Under the pieces are notes generated by a model. The model ran no database searches. It worked only from the letters and a program-made list of their open reading frames with translations, and was not told the DNA's origin. Below, one piece after another: positions 46,350 through 57,720 of a DNA stretch of 64,000 nt. The position numbers and the translations under genes were made by a program. The DNA comes from Chamaecrista fasciculata. Taxonomy: Eukaryota > Streptophyta > Magnoliopsida > Fabales > Fabaceae. Numbering within the stretch: the first letter of the stretch is position 1; each line of letters opens with the position of its first letter. The stretch is from contig QANZ01012406.1 in the NCBI GenBank assembly GCA_003254925.1, forward strand, positions 70,962 to 134,961, in the 5' to 3' direction.

Positions 46350-46394
46350 AATTAGAACCAACGATATTTTTGGCCAAAAATAATTAGAAGCAAC
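46350..46394. mobile_element. Micro-insertion with palindromic GGCC core
   Basis: AATTAGAACCAAC (46350-46362) and AATTAGAAGCAAC (46382-46394), 12/13, flank GATATTTTTGGCCAAAAAT. Its ATTTTTGGCCAAAAAT core is self-complementary, so orientation is undefined. Confidence 0.45.
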
Positions 46395-46754
46395 AAAATG
46401 ATTTCACATGTCTCACATGTTTTGTATTTTTAAACTAATGACGTACCTAAAGGGTGAAGTAGTATTTACTATTTAATAGCTTCAGAACGCCAACTTGTTC
46501 TAATTCACGTGTCCCTCCATGTATCCATAACTATTATCCCATGCATTCCATTTTGAAAAGATTAAAAAGATATGTCTAATCATACCTTTTGAGTTTTGAC
46601 AACTACTAATGAAGATATTTTGGAAGATACATTCAATATAGGATTGCATTTATTCATCTTTAATTTGAAAATGATTCATGGGAGCCTATTAATTAAAATG
46701 TTAGAAATAAAAGTAGAAGGAGAGATGAAGGTAAAGTTTTGAGGCTTGAGTCAT

Positions 46755-47235
46755 GTCCAAGAACCTATTTTGATTCCTAACAATGTTTATTTTAAATTTT
46801 ATTCTGGTTCCTAATATTTTTATTATTTTGTTTTGGTCTTTAATGTTAATTAAAAGTTTCATAATCGGTCTCTAACTATTGAATAGAGTCAATCTCTCTC
46901 GTTTTAAATAAGAGTTACGAGTTAAATTTGATAAGTTTTTTTTTTTTGTGGATTAGTTAACAAATGAGATCATATCAGACATAGAATTAGGTCAGAAAAT
47001 AGGTATTTGTTTCATAAATTTGATCATATATCTCTTGTTTTCAGTCTGAATAATTTTAGTAAACGAGGTCAAATAGTACTCCGAAAGATCAAAAATGAGT
47101 TTAGTCAAAATATCAATATTAACTTTTAAAGTACTATTTGACTTTACTTTCATTGATAAAAAGTTGAAACCTTAAAGATAAAATTGAAACACTTGATGTA
47201 AAATTTAGGGATCAAAACATTGCTTTTGCCTAAAA
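46755..47235. repeat. Foldback element, copy D (internally deleted)
   Basis: 'cctattttgattcctaac', 'ttttggtctttaatgtt', 'caatctctctcgtttt' at the left, and inverted counterparts up to 'tttagggatcaaaacattg' at the right. Shorter than copies A and B. Confidence 0.55.
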
Positions 47236-47775
47236 TCAAATCCTCTCAAAGCGCCTTGATCTTTTTCCCTCTGATATCTTGGAAAGCAAACAGTATCCAG
47301 TTGTGAGTTGTGACGTGGCTCAACAACATATACAGATGTGTCACTTCCATTTTCCGCATTATCTAAAAAAAAAATAATCTATAATTAACTAATTAACTAA
47401 TAAAACTAATTAAAGCATTATCTAAAAAAAAATAATAATTAAAGCATTTGGGCACAGTCCATGTCGGTCGCTTCTTCTCCGGCAACTCTCACGCACAGAC
47501 ACGCTCCACCATGGATGCTGACCCTCTAACGTTGACCCTCTTAACTAGGAAATTATTATAAGGGCTACTTAATTATTAATTTTTACCACCATTTTTAAAA
47601 TAAAGTTTGACCTTATTTAACAAAAATATTAAAACATAAAAAATAAAATCTTTATATTTAAAAAGGAATCATTAGGTATATATAAACTGTATGTATCGTA
47701 TTTTTGTAAGATTTTTTTTAATGAAAATAAGATAAATGATAAATTTATTTTGGTTGATCATTCATAATAAAAAGA
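47236..47775. other. Spacer, no gene seen
   Basis: Includes a direct repeat of GCATTATCTAAAAAAAAATAAT (47357 and 47416). No coding or RNA gene is recognised. Confidence 0.45.
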
Positions 47776-48402
47776 AGGTCAAAATCCCATTTTGGTCCTA
47801 AATTATAGATTCAATTATTTTTTGGTTGTAATAACATTTTTTTATTTCATTTTGGTCTTCATCAAACTTTTAGATTTGTTTTCTTTTGGTTTTCAAACTT
47901 TCACATTTATTTCATTTTTGTCTTCAAAATGTGATTTTGTCTAGTTTATACTGTTATTTCTAACATGAATAAATGAAATAGGTAATTTTCTCTCACATAT
48001 GTTATAACTCATAATAAGTGAATTGGAAAAGATAAAGAGAAATTTTTTTTTTCTTAATCACAAATTGAAGATAAATTCCGGTTGATTTTTATTTAAAAGA
48101 GATATGACCAATTTTATTTATTTAATCGTAAAATGAGCATCCACTTTTAGAATTTTATAATTTAATCTTATTTGCTGACAATGTCAATTTAGCAAAGAAA
48201 TGCCTCGTTAAAATTAAAATAACTTATAGCTTCAAATCTACTGCTTTCGAACTTGAAACGAAAGATATATAATAATCACCTTCAATAGTTTGAAACTAAA
48301 AGTAAAAATTATAGAAATATAAAGGACTTGAAATAAAAAAAATTATGCTCAAATTGAAATCTGACACATATATAAAGAACCAAAATGAGGCTTTTACCTC
48401 AT
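47776..48402. repeat. Foldback element, copy E
   Basis: 'aaatcccattttggtccta' at the left end and inverted 'aaccaaaatgaggcttttacc' at the right end, with internal 'acttgaaacgaaagatatat' characteristic of the family. Confidence 0.55.
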
Positions 48403-48539
48403 TATTATTATTATAATTTTTAATAAAACCGTTAAGATTCCCAGTCCAAAATGTAATAGACACACTTTATTATATTATTGTTATTATTTCTCTTTCTCCT
48501 CGTGACGTCTTCTCCTTCTTTCTCCACATGCACTCGTAG

Positions 48540-48546
48540 TATAAAT
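48540..48546 (+). promoter_or_regulatory. Candidate TATA box of the WNK gene
   Basis: TATAAAT preceded by a C/T-rich stretch and followed about 30 bp later by plausible leader sequence. It lies upstream of the proposed first exon that ends at 48620. Confidence 0.5.
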
Positions 48547-48855
48547 CACAATCCTCTGCTTCTCTTTCGTCCCACCAAAAACATCATACAAACAAAGACT
48601 TGTCCTTAATATTTTTCATGGTACGTAATTTACATCATCTTCCTCTCCGTTATATCTTCTGCATTTATCATCATATTGAATTCATCAACGAACTTCTTAC
48701 ATTATATTACAAAACCCTTCAAAAATTTAATTTCATTGTTTTCCTTTATCTTTCTTTCCCTCCTTCAATTTACACTTTATACTACCACTTGTCCTTACGT
48801 CTTGTTTTTCACATGCAATCTAATATCACTTTTTGTTCTCTCGTCTTGTTTAATT

Positions 48856-49005
48856 TAGAGTAAATTACACTTTGGTATATCCTGTTTTATGGATTGATTT
48901 TATTTTAGTATTCTATTTTTTAAAAAATAATATTTTAATACCCTGTTCTTTGTAGCGTTAATATTTTAGTACCCTATTATTTGTACCGTTAATCAAACTG
49001 AATAC
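48856..49005. repeat. Half of a 'tttggtaccctgtggttt' foldback, upstream of WNK
   Basis: 'gagtaaattacactttggtat' followed by three degenerate copies of 'attttagtaccctatt' matches the left end of 40585-41012 and 52468-52900. The right half is missing. It lies in the proposed leader intron of the WNK gene. Confidence 0.55.
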
Positions 49006-49018
49006 ATTTTCCACTCAG

Positions 49019-50951
49019 ATGCCAAGTAATAATGACAAAGACACTGAGGCATTCGCAGAGCTTGATCCAACCCGGAGATACGGGCGGTACCCGGATCTTC
49101 TCGGATCCGGGGCAGTAAAAAAGGTGTACAGAGCATTTGACCAAGAAGAAGGCATAGAAGTTGCGTGGAACAAGGTGAGACTCGGAGATTTCTCGGGCGA
49201 CCCGGGAATGGTGGAGCGGCTTTATTCGGAGGTCCGACTTCTAAATAGCCTCACCGACAGGAACATCATTACTCTGTACAACGTGTGGATGGACCAAGAA
49301 AAGAAAACACTGAACTTCATAACGGAAGTTTGTACGAGTGGGAATTTGAGAGAGTACAGGAAGAGACACAGACACGTGTCGGTGAAGGCACTGAAGAAGT
49401 GGGCGATGCAGATACTTAAGGGGTTGAATTATTTGCATACGCATGAGCCTTGTATTATTCATAGGGACCTTAATTGCAGTAATGTTTTCGTCAATGGCCA
49501 CATTGGACAGGTAATTTCTTTTTTTTTTTTGGTTTTTATAAAAGTGTACAATTTATTTATTTTTTTAAAATTTTGTCATTCTGCTGTAAGAGGAAAAAAA
49601 ATTTAATTTTTTTTAGGCAAAAACACCAATTTCGTCTCCAATTTTTTTTGTTGTCAATTTTGTCCCCAATGTTTTATATTTTGGTCAATTTTAACTAACT
49701 TTTTTCAATAAATTAATGATAGACTGCATCCTATTTTTCAATCTAAGTTAGAATTTGAGTTTATTTTTCTATTAATTTTATATTACATATCATTAGCCAC
49801 GTAGATTCTGTCATTTAGCTAAAGTAAGAGCATAGGATAAAATTGACAAAAATGTGAAACATTCGGGACGAAATTGACAGTTGAAGTAAAGTTTCGGGAT
49901 AAAATTAGTATTTTTTCCTTTTTTATTTGAAAATTGATATATTTTTCTTTAAATTTCTTTTTGTTAATTATTGAAGATTTTTGTTTACATTATTAATTAT
50001 AAGTTTAATAATTGTTTTCTTAATTAATTTTTCCAAGTTTAAATTCTGTTTTTCTAGCAATACCTAATTAAAGTTTAATGGTTTTATTTTGGGGGTATAT
50101 TTTAGTCTTCACTTTCTATTTTGTCCCCTCAAATTCTAGATTTTTTTGGTTCCTAATTCTTAAAGACTTAAGTATCAATTAAAAAGTCTTAGAAGCGACG
50201 TACACTATCATGGTGATTAAAAAAAAATACAATTGATGATATATATAATTTTATTTCTTCATTCAAGAATAATATTTTATATATTCTCATCTCATTTTAA
50301 TTTGACGTATTATAACAACAACTATACCATATTGGAACCAAATAAGAGAGCTAGCTAGCTATAGCTAATAGAGTATCAAATCGGCAATAATTAATAGCAT
50401 GATCTTCAAGATCATAATACAATTCAAAATGAATAAATAAAACAAGAGGTATATATATGTTTGTTTTATAACTAAGTATCGTTTAATATAGGTTTAACAA
50501 GTAATTAAACATAATTGGTAAACTCTTATAAATATGATATTATATGTTACATATCCAGGTTAAGATTGGTGACTTAGGTCTGGCTGCAACCGTGGGGAAG
50601 AACCACTCGGCGCATTCGATTCTGGGGACGCCGGAGTTCATGGCGCCGGAATTATACGAGGAAGATTACACGGAGATGGTGGACATATACTCATTTGGGA
50701 TGTGTGTGTTGGAGATGGTGACATTGGAGATTCCCTACAGTGAGTGTGACAGTGTTGCTAAGATATACAAGAAGGTGTGTTCTGGTGTAAGGCCTCAAGC
50801 CCTAAACAAGGTCAAGGATTTAGAAGTGAAGGCATTCATTGAGAAATGCCTTGCTAATCCTAGGGCAAGACCTTCTGCTGCTCACCTTCTTAAGGACCCT
50901 TTCTTTCATGGGGTTCATGACTATAATGAAGATGATGAAGAACAAAATTAG
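49019..50951 (+). CDS. WNK11: WNK11-type (with-no-lysine) protein kinase
   Basis: Exons 49019-49510 and 50559-50951, GT-AG and phase 0, give 294 aa that are almost all kinase domain. The glycine loop [13 protein letters not shown] carries the lysine in subdomain I. Strand 3 reads VAWNK, with Asn where other kinases have the catalytic Lys, which is the WNK hallmark. The catalytic loop is HRDLNCSN (residues about 148-155) and the metal motif is DLG (about 168), followed by GTPEFMAPE. The long C-terminal extension of most WNKs is absent, as in the small WNK11 group. WNKs are Ser/Thr kinases tied to ion transport, flowering and stress signalling; the specific role here is unknown. An AG precedes the ATG directly, and a possible upstream exon ends ATG|GTACGT at 48618-48620, so splicing could add one Met. 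The 1048-bp intron holds a foldback-like repeat. Confidence 0.92.
49616..49920. repeat. Foldback-like repeat in the WNK intron
   Basis: 'aaaaacaccaatttcgtctcc' and 'gtcaattttgtccccaatg' at the left are mirrored by 'acattcgggacgaaattgacag' and 'gggataaaattagtatttttt' at the right. No target duplication was established. Confidence 0.5.
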
Positions 50952-51457
50952 GGTGGTTTTAATTAATTACTTGCTAGCTATAGTAGAATCTTATATATGA
51001 TGATATATATATGTACGTAGTTTAATTGATTCAAGTGCAATTAGAACGGTTACATATATATATGCTTTGTTATTTATTTATTTAATTGTAGGTTGAGACT
51101 TCAATTTCAAATGTAAAAATCATAGTCATCTTTAATTACTTCTTATGCATAAGTGTACTACTATAAATATATATACCTCTTGAATCATGAAAAATATTAT
51201 AAGTATTATCAACTTTTTTTTATTAGAAGAAGACCCTTTATATTATTTTCATTCAGAAGAAAACTAATATTTTTTTTAGTTTTCTAACTATTGTTAATTG
51301 CAAGAACAACTAGTTAAATACAAGTCTTGATTAACATTAATTGTAAAAATAGAGAAAAGATAACAATAAAACTAAAAAATAAATTAAAGTCTTTTGGGCA
51401 AAATAACAAAATAGAAATGTTTAGAAATTTTATAAAGGAAAGAAAAACATTAAATAG
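50952..51457. other. 3' UTR of the WNK gene and spacer
   Basis: AT-rich with TA-rich stretches near 51000-51060. No gene is seen. Confidence 0.45.
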
Positions 51458-51458
51458 A

Positions 51459-51497
51459 TAAATAGCTTTTGGCCAAAAAAAAAAAAGGTAAATAGCT
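51459..51497 (+). mobile_element. Micro-insertion TTTGGCC plus A-run
   Basis: TAAATAGCT (51459-51467 and 51489-51497) flanks TTTGGCC, twelve A and GG. The 9-bp duplication is exact but short. Confidence 0.5.
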
Positions 51498-51507
51498 AGG
51501 AATGTGA

Positions 51508-52001
51508 TAGGGGTGTACACGGGCCGGGTTTATGGTCGGCCCGAGACCCGGGCCGGGCCGGGCCACCGGGTCCAGACGGGCCAATAATTTTTTTTTTAAT
51601 TCTTTTTAAAAAATTTATTTATTCATTCTACATATATTTTAACTTGTATATATATTGGTGAAATAATTAATTTTAGATCAATTTAATGATGTTTTTATTA
51701 ATAAAGACATTTAATTTGACTTAATTGTTAAAAAATATTGATTTAATTAAGATTAAATATATATTTTATGTATATTTTTAATATACAATTGATAAAAATA
51801 ATAATAGATATGTATTTCTTACAATTAAAAAAATATTTAGTAGTATAAAATATAAATATGTATGAAAAAAATTATTATTTATTCTTTTTAAAATAGAGGT
51901 ACCCCGGGCCGGCCAGGTCTAGAGACACTAGACCCGAACACCCTCGGACTGGGCCCAGTCCGCCGGGTTTGGCCAAGCCTAATAAATGATGTACACCCCT
52001 A
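51508..52001. mobile_element. hAT-like MITE with TAGGGGTGTACA ends
   Basis: The ends TAGGGGTGTACA ... TGTACACCCCTA are perfect inverted repeats followed inward by GC-rich blocks (GGGCCGGG). The centre is AT-rich. Flanks GAATGTGA (51500-51507) and TAATGTGA (52002-52009) agree at 7/8, the duplication length of hAT transposases. No transposase is encoded. Confidence 0.88.
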
Positions 52002-52009
52002 TAATGTGA

Positions 52010-52460
52010 CATATCGCAAAGGAAAGGACTTACATTTTATCTCTTCTCCTCTTTCACCTTCTCCTTTCAATCGGTAAAAAAGTAAAAATCATCTGCTTCC
52101 CTTTCCTTCATCATTCACAAGTACAAGTGGTGCCTGTGGTGGGGCAATAGTTTTTACGTTTTAGTAGTCCAAAGAAAACAAAGAAATCTTAATTAGAAAA
52201 CAAATGTTAGTATATATATTTTGCAAATAATGTTAGTTGATAGATGATTTGATTTAAATTTAATTAATCATAATATTAGTTTTATTTAATAAGAATTCTC
52301 TATATAAGTATGAATTCTGGTAAAAATTCTATTAAATTTTCATTTGCATAATTTAATAATTACCGAAATTATCATTTGTTTAAATTTTGATCAAACAAAT
52401 TCAACTTGTCTGCTAAATCTTTCATTGTTGTTGTAAATATTTGATATTGACTAAACTATT
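52010..52460. other. Spacer, no gene seen
   Basis: AT-rich intergenic DNA between two MITEs. Confidence 0.45.
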
Positions 52461-52467
52461 ATTATTT

Positions 52468-52900
52468 AGGGTAAATTATATTTTGGTACCTTGTGGTTTG
52501 ACCCTATTTCACTTTAGTACCCTGTGGTTTGACACTTGACACTTTGGTACTATGTGGTATTCTCCATTAACACTTTGGTACCCTTTGGAGTTATTTTGTA
52601 ATTTTAATCATAACAAATTTTGAAAAAATTACATATTGACCCCAAAAATTTTTCAAAAAATTACAAATAGGTCCCTAGATACATATTATCTAGGGACTAA
52701 AATGAAAACTTTAAAAAAAAATTTGGGTTCAATATGTAATTTTTGTAAAATTTGTTATGGTTAAAATTACAAAATAGCTCTAAAGGGTACTAAAGTGTTA
52801 ATGGAGAATACCACAGGGTACCAAAGTGTTAGGTTTCAAACCATAGGGTACCAAAGTGAGATAGGGTCAAATCACAAGGTACCAAAGTGTAATTTATCCT
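52468..52900. mobile_element. Foldback MITE of the 'tttggtaccatgtggtttg' type, copy 2
   Basis: Same structure as 40585-41012. The ends AGGGTAAATTATATTTTGG ... are flanked by exact 7-bp repeats ATTATTT (52461-52467 and 52901-52907). A wider 27-bp direct repeat (24/27) also surrounds the element, at 52441-52467 and 52910-52936. Confidence 0.85.
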
Positions 52901-52977
52901 ATTATTTTTTTGATATTGGCTGAATTATTATTATTTATTGATACATTTAAAAAAATTATACAAAGAGTAAAATTAAA

Positions 52978-53017
52978 TAGAAATTGTACTCTGGCCAAAA
53001 GAAAGTAGAAATTGTAC
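52978..53017 (+). mobile_element. Micro-insertion TCTGGCC plus A-rich end
   Basis: Exact 12-bp repeats TAGAAATTGTAC (52978-52989 and 53006-53017) flank TCTGGCCAAAAGAAAG. Confidence 0.6.
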
Positions 53018-53299
53018 ATTTGTTGAACTGATGGATTTGATTTGAATTTTGAAGTCAAATGCTCGAAGAAAGATATTCATTTATTGTCGAACATGGTAAT
53101 TAGGGAAGCTAGCCAAATGATGATAAATTCAACGACCAAAATGAATATAGCGTTCTAGTAGCTTTAATTAAAAATGATCAGCGAGTATTAAGTTAAGAAA
53201 AAAAATTATATGATTATTTATATCTTTATTTTCAAGGGAGGATTACAAATATTTAACGTATCAAAAGAAAGCTAAAGCTTAGTGTTGAAGAAAATGTGT

Positions 53300-53520
53300 G
53301 TGGACATGCAAACGTGCAGTCCCACTCAATATTATTGCTGAGAAAGAGAGAGTTAGAGAGAAAGAAAGAGGAAGAGAGAGAATATGAGTCCAATAAAATA
53401 AAAAACGTGTAAGGCCCATATTTTCTCTTTCTTTCTTTCTTCAACTCTATAAAAAATTTAGAAAAAAAATATAAAAAGAAATGTAGAGAAAAAAAATAGA
53501 GAGAATTCATTTTCTTGCAT
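53300..53520. repeat. GAGA/CTTT-rich MITE-like element
   Basis: A purine-rich left part (agagagttagagagaaagaaagagg) and a pyrimidine-rich right part (tttctctttctttctttcttc) resemble the element at 41984-42350 and that at 56110-56260. Ends not defined. Confidence 0.4.
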
Positions 53521-53538
53521 ATAACTATATATAATTAT

Positions 53539-53723
53539 GGGTCATTCTAACATGTGTCCTAATGACACATGTTAAAGGTTTATTTTGATTGGTCAAGTAA
53601 GTTTGTAAATATTAAAAATTATTTTTTAAATAAATTTTCGTAGATTTTAAGATATGAGATGCTCTACTAACAAATTAAAAGAAACCTTAAAATGTACCTT
53701 AAAGACACATGTGAAATAAATCC
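53539..53723. mobile_element. MITE with exact 9-bp target duplication, copy 2
   Basis: 185 bp with ends GGGTCATTCTAACATGTGTC / GGATTTATTTCACATGTGTC (as inverted repeats). Exact flanks TATAATTAT lie at 53530-53538 and 53724-53732. Related to 43518-43679. The 9-bp duplication fits a Mutator-like source. Confidence 0.82.
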
Positions 53724-53732
53724 TATAATTAT

Positions 53733-54873
53733 ATCTTATATTATATGACTCCACCCCTTTCTGGTCCTCCATGTTTAAAACTATAGTCTATGAAATTAAA
53801 AATAAGAGAAAATTTACTATTTAGTCTCTCTTTCTTTACTAAGTTAACAATTTAGTCCCTTATTTATTCTACATAACGGGCACGCAAAGCCCCTATATCT
53901 TCTCGATGCAATGGGAGCCTTTGACTTTGTCTTCAAACTTTCTTAATCTTTCTTGGTCGGTTTCCGATACTATTAATTTCATATTTATACCCCCAAGCAA
54001 TCGTTTATCTATTTATTTTTATTTTGTGACTGAAGACAGACAATTAGATATATATAATCCATTAATTCTACTCCATAATTTATGCCATATGACTAATGGG
54101 TGCAAAAAGAGCTGTCTTGAAACGTTGACTTGTGAGTTTGAGTAAAATGAGTTAGGGAAGGTACGTCAAGAGTCAAGACTGAAAATGATCACTAACATAT
54201 TAATAGTTAATTAATATGTTATGGGAATTGGGAATAGAAAGAATCAATGAAGACGGTTTGAATTTCGCAAATAATTTTATATTAGCAACTTAATGTGATT
54301 ATAGACAAATAGACAATAAAGATTGGTATAGTAAAGAGTTAATAACTCACAAAATTATGAGTTTTTTTCCTGTCGATTTTGAAGATCTTATTGATAAGTA
54401 ATTATTTATATAAATATTTTTATAAACATTCGTAAAGTTTAAAGACATATATTAGATTTGATGAGTTTCCAAGATTTAACTCATTTAAATTTTTTTAAAT
54501 AAAAACTTATGCGATGATCATATGTGATTTTTGGAAAATTTTACATAAGGGGTGTAATAATAAGGGAATTGAGATTTGAAAGTCTTCTATTCTACTCCAC
54601 CCATAATGAGATTGTGATTCATCAACTTGATTTCCCGTGTTTAAACCTTAACTAAATAATGGGATTTTGAGGATTTCGGATTCGAGAATTCAATGTGGTG
54701 ATTTTTTAGAATATTAGTGAATTTAATGAGAGAAATTGAATTTAAAAATTTATGATAAATTTTGAGGTGACTCTTTTTTTGGACGATCCTCCTTAATTAA
54801 TAGTTAAAACTTCCATGTTTATTGGTATCTTACCCTTAAAATTCTCATTTGGGCTAGATATGATATACTCACG
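53733..54873. other. Spacer, no gene seen
   Basis: AT-rich DNA. A frame at 53906-54145 has no recognisable motif. Confidence 0.45.
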
Positions 54874-54888
54874 TAAAGTTTGGTTTGC

Positions 54889-55538
54889 CGTGAGAGTTTT
54901 TCTGAAGTAAAATCTTTCCTTTGTGAGAGAAAACCTTTTTCGCTGTGAGAGTTTTTCTGAGTGAAACTTTAGGTCGTTGCTATCTCAGCGGCGATGACCC
55001 TCCATAGCGTTTTGTGGCGACCACGTTTTGGATAAGGGCTCCCATGACGGTGTTTTTTGTGGCGGCAAATCTGGATTAGGCATTTCACGGTGACTGCTGG
55101 CTTCCACATCGACTTTGATCCTAATTTTTGGGTGCTCTTTCATAGCGTCATTTCGTTTTATTATCTTATTATTGTTGCTTTGAGTCTGTTTATGTCTTTT
55201 TTTAGAACAACCATTGGGGTTATATGCCTTTTTGTTTGGAAGGGTTTGTCTCTTTTAGATGACTTTATTTATGTTTCTTGTTTTTTAGATGCTTGTAGCT
55301 TTAGTTGGATCACTAGATCCGCTAACTTGACAGTTGATTATCTTGTTAATTTGTCTTAAACGAGGATGGGTCCTCTTGGATGGGGGTCACCTTCGTCAGT
55401 TGATATCCTGTCTAGTGTTGTTGTTTATGCTAGGGAATGATTGACTATTTTTACTTTGTTTTCGTTTGTATTGTGCTTGAATTTATCTTACTTTTGAATG
55501 AATTATGTTTGAGGAAAAAAAAATAAAAGAGTAAAGGC
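54889..55538 (+). mobile_element. PolyA-tailed retroposon, copy 3 (same family as copy 1)
   Basis: Homologous to 945-1680 along its length, including the GAATGAATTATGTTTGA end and A-rich tail. A candidate target duplication is TAAAGTTTGGTTTGC (54874-54888) against TAAAGCTTGGTTAGC (55539-55553), 13/15. It lacks the 110-bp tandem duplication of copy 1. No recognisable protein. Confidence 0.65.
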
Positions 55539-55589
55539 TAAAGCTTGGTTAGCATCTTATTTTGTCGATAGTTATTGTATATATAAAAT

Positions 55590-55629
55590 AAACATTTATC
55601 TCACAAAAAAATAAAAAACAAACATTTAT
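55590..55629 (+). mobile_element. Micro-insertion CTCAC plus A-rich tail
   Basis: AAACATTTAT (55590-55599 and 55620-55629) flanks CTCACAAAAAAATAAAAAAC. Confidence 0.45.
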
Positions 55630-55869
55630 GATCAAAAGATAGTGACTCCAATATAATCCGGTAGATAAAAAAAAGTACTTTATTGAATGAAAAAACTAAT
55701 TAAAGTAATGAGATTTGTATGTTCTGTAAGTATATAAATATTATTTAAAAAATCTTAAATTATAAAAAGTGGAAAATCTTTTAAAAATAAAAAGTCTATT
55801 ATTTTTATTATATTTTAAAATAATGAAAAATAAGTAATAAAAATTATTTTTGGTAACTTGTTCACATTT

Positions 55870-56075
55870 CGTCTAAAGTAAAAGTGACTATATCTATTTT
55901 TATTTTAAGTTCAAATGTAATGAGTTTAGAGTTATAAATTATTTTTTACAAATATTTTTTCTATTAAGTTGTAATTATTAATAAATGAAGTCAAATCGAA
56001 TTACTTTTAAAGTTCAGTTTGCCCCATTTGCTAGGTTTCAACTGGAAAAAAAAATAACTCAATAAAAGTAACTCA
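55870..56075. repeat. Foldback element, copy F (remnant)
   Basis: 'gactatatctatttttattttaag', 'aatgaagtcaaatcg' and 'ataaaagtaactcatg' match internal blocks of copies A and B. The ends are lost. Confidence 0.45.
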
Positions 56076-57189
56076 TGGGATTGGATCATTTGCATTTCTT
56101 TCTCTATACATTTATGTGAAGTTAAAGAAAGAAGGGAAGAAGAAAAGAGAGAAAATATAAATCTCATAAAATAATACTATGTAGTACCTACAATTTTTCT
56201 TTCTCTCTCATACTCTAAAAAAAAAATGTAAGAAATGTACAGAAGTAAATGAGGAAAACATAGATAATCTCGTAATCTATAACTTAAAACTTATCACAAG
56301 CAAATTTAAAATAAAAAATATAGAACTAACTTCACTTTACAAACGAAAACAAGTAACCCATTTTATTTTTTTCTTCTAATTAAACAAAAAAAAAACTTGA
56401 CTTCCCCCTATTTAATTATCTATAAGTATTCAACAGTCCATAATTTTTTTTTCTTACAGTTTTCATAACTTCTCACTTTTAAGTTTTAACTGTAATTTAT
56501 GATTTTCGGCATAGCAAAACGATATCTATTCTTCTAACCTTAGTTATCCATTATTTTTAAAATTTCTCATAATTCATCTTATATTTTTAAAAACTAAAAA
56601 TAAAATTATTAAAATTTATATGCTCTTTTTTTTTTTTTATGGAGACATGCTCCTTAACATGCCAAGTCTATTAATATATATATGAACTAATGAGGTTTAT
56701 ATACATGTAAATATTATTTTTAAGTTTAAAACTAAAAATAACTAAATAACTATTATTTTTATTTTTATTATATTATAAAATATTTTTTAAAAAATAAGTT
56801 GTAAAAGCTACTCTTTCTGATAACTTTCCCCAATTCTATTTGAAATCATTATAAAATAAAAAAATTATTATGTTCTAAGATAATGTAAAAGTTGCATGAC
56901 TTACTTCGTCATCTCCCATTACGTTCTTCTTCTGCTTCTTCTTTTTAATGTTTTATGTCAATTATTTATAAAATTTAGTTTATCTTTTAGTTCCTTGGAT
57001 GATGCTGTCAACAATTATTCAAACATGGCTCATTTGGAACTCTTAAAAACATTCCATATTTTGGTGTATATTTATTAATTTCATGGACAATACCAAAGCA
57101 GTGACAACAACAAGCTTTGGTTATTACACCCACACCAGAATATGCTCATCAAACATACATAGTTAATCACAGAGTTTTGTCCTCATCAA
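56076..57189. other. Spacer with GAGA/CTTT-rich remnant, no gene seen
   Basis: 56110-56260 resembles the purine/pyrimidine-rich elements at 42 and 53 kb. Near 56620-56650 ATGCTC...ATGCTC surrounds a T-run and may be another tail-like insertion, but the repeat is too short to call. Confidence 0.4.
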
Positions 57190-57513
57190 GGCTAAAATGC
57201 ATAAAATTTCCCTAAACTTTAGTCATCACTATAAACCCCTCCCCCCTTAAACTTTGAAAAGTAATAAAAGAGCCCCCAAAACTTTTGATTTTGTACAAAT
57301 AACCCATTTATTAAGATTCTTATTGAAAAAAATCAAATTTCTTTGTAATGTTATGATTCCAAATTTAAAATTAATGGCTACTATGCTTAATAGTAGCCAA
57401 AGAAATTTTAAGAAAATGATTTTTCTATGAAAATTTTAACAAAAGAGGTTATTTGTACAAAATTAAAAGTTCACAACGATCAAAGTTTAGGGAGAGATTT
57501 GTGCATTTTAGCC
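57190..57513. repeat. MITE-like inverted repeat upstream of the receptor kinase
   Basis: GGCTAAAATGCATAAAATTTCCC at the left pairs with GGGAGAGATTTGTGCATTTTAGCC at the right, with further mirrored blocks ('gtacaaataaccc' / 'ggttatttgtac'). Target duplication not found. Confidence 0.65.
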
Positions 57514-57562
57514 TTTAACAAATGAAGAAGCTAGTTGGATAAGGATAAGTACAATATCATTC

Positions 57563-57602
57563 CTAGCTAGTTTTTTTTGGTCTGACATTTCTAGCTAGTT
57601 TT
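57563..57602 (-). mobile_element. Micro-insertion CAGACC plus A-run (minus strand)
   Basis: Exact 12-bp repeats CTAGCTAGTTTT (57563-57574 and 57591-57602) flank a 16-bp insert that on the minus strand reads AAATGTCAGACCAAAA. About 120 bp upstream of the receptor-kinase start codon. Confidence 0.55.
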
Positions 57603-57720
57603 GTTTCAAAGAAACTCCAAATTAAGAACAAAGGAACATACATCCACAACCACAAGTTCTTCATCCTTGTGTTAATTAGATAATTAACAAACAAACAAGG
57701 ACAGTTAATTGCACCACAAA

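Noticed and set aside
48600..48863. Plus-strand frame of 87 codons before the WNK gene
   Set aside because: It overlaps the proposed leader intron and foldback repeat and has chance-like F/L/Y-rich composition.
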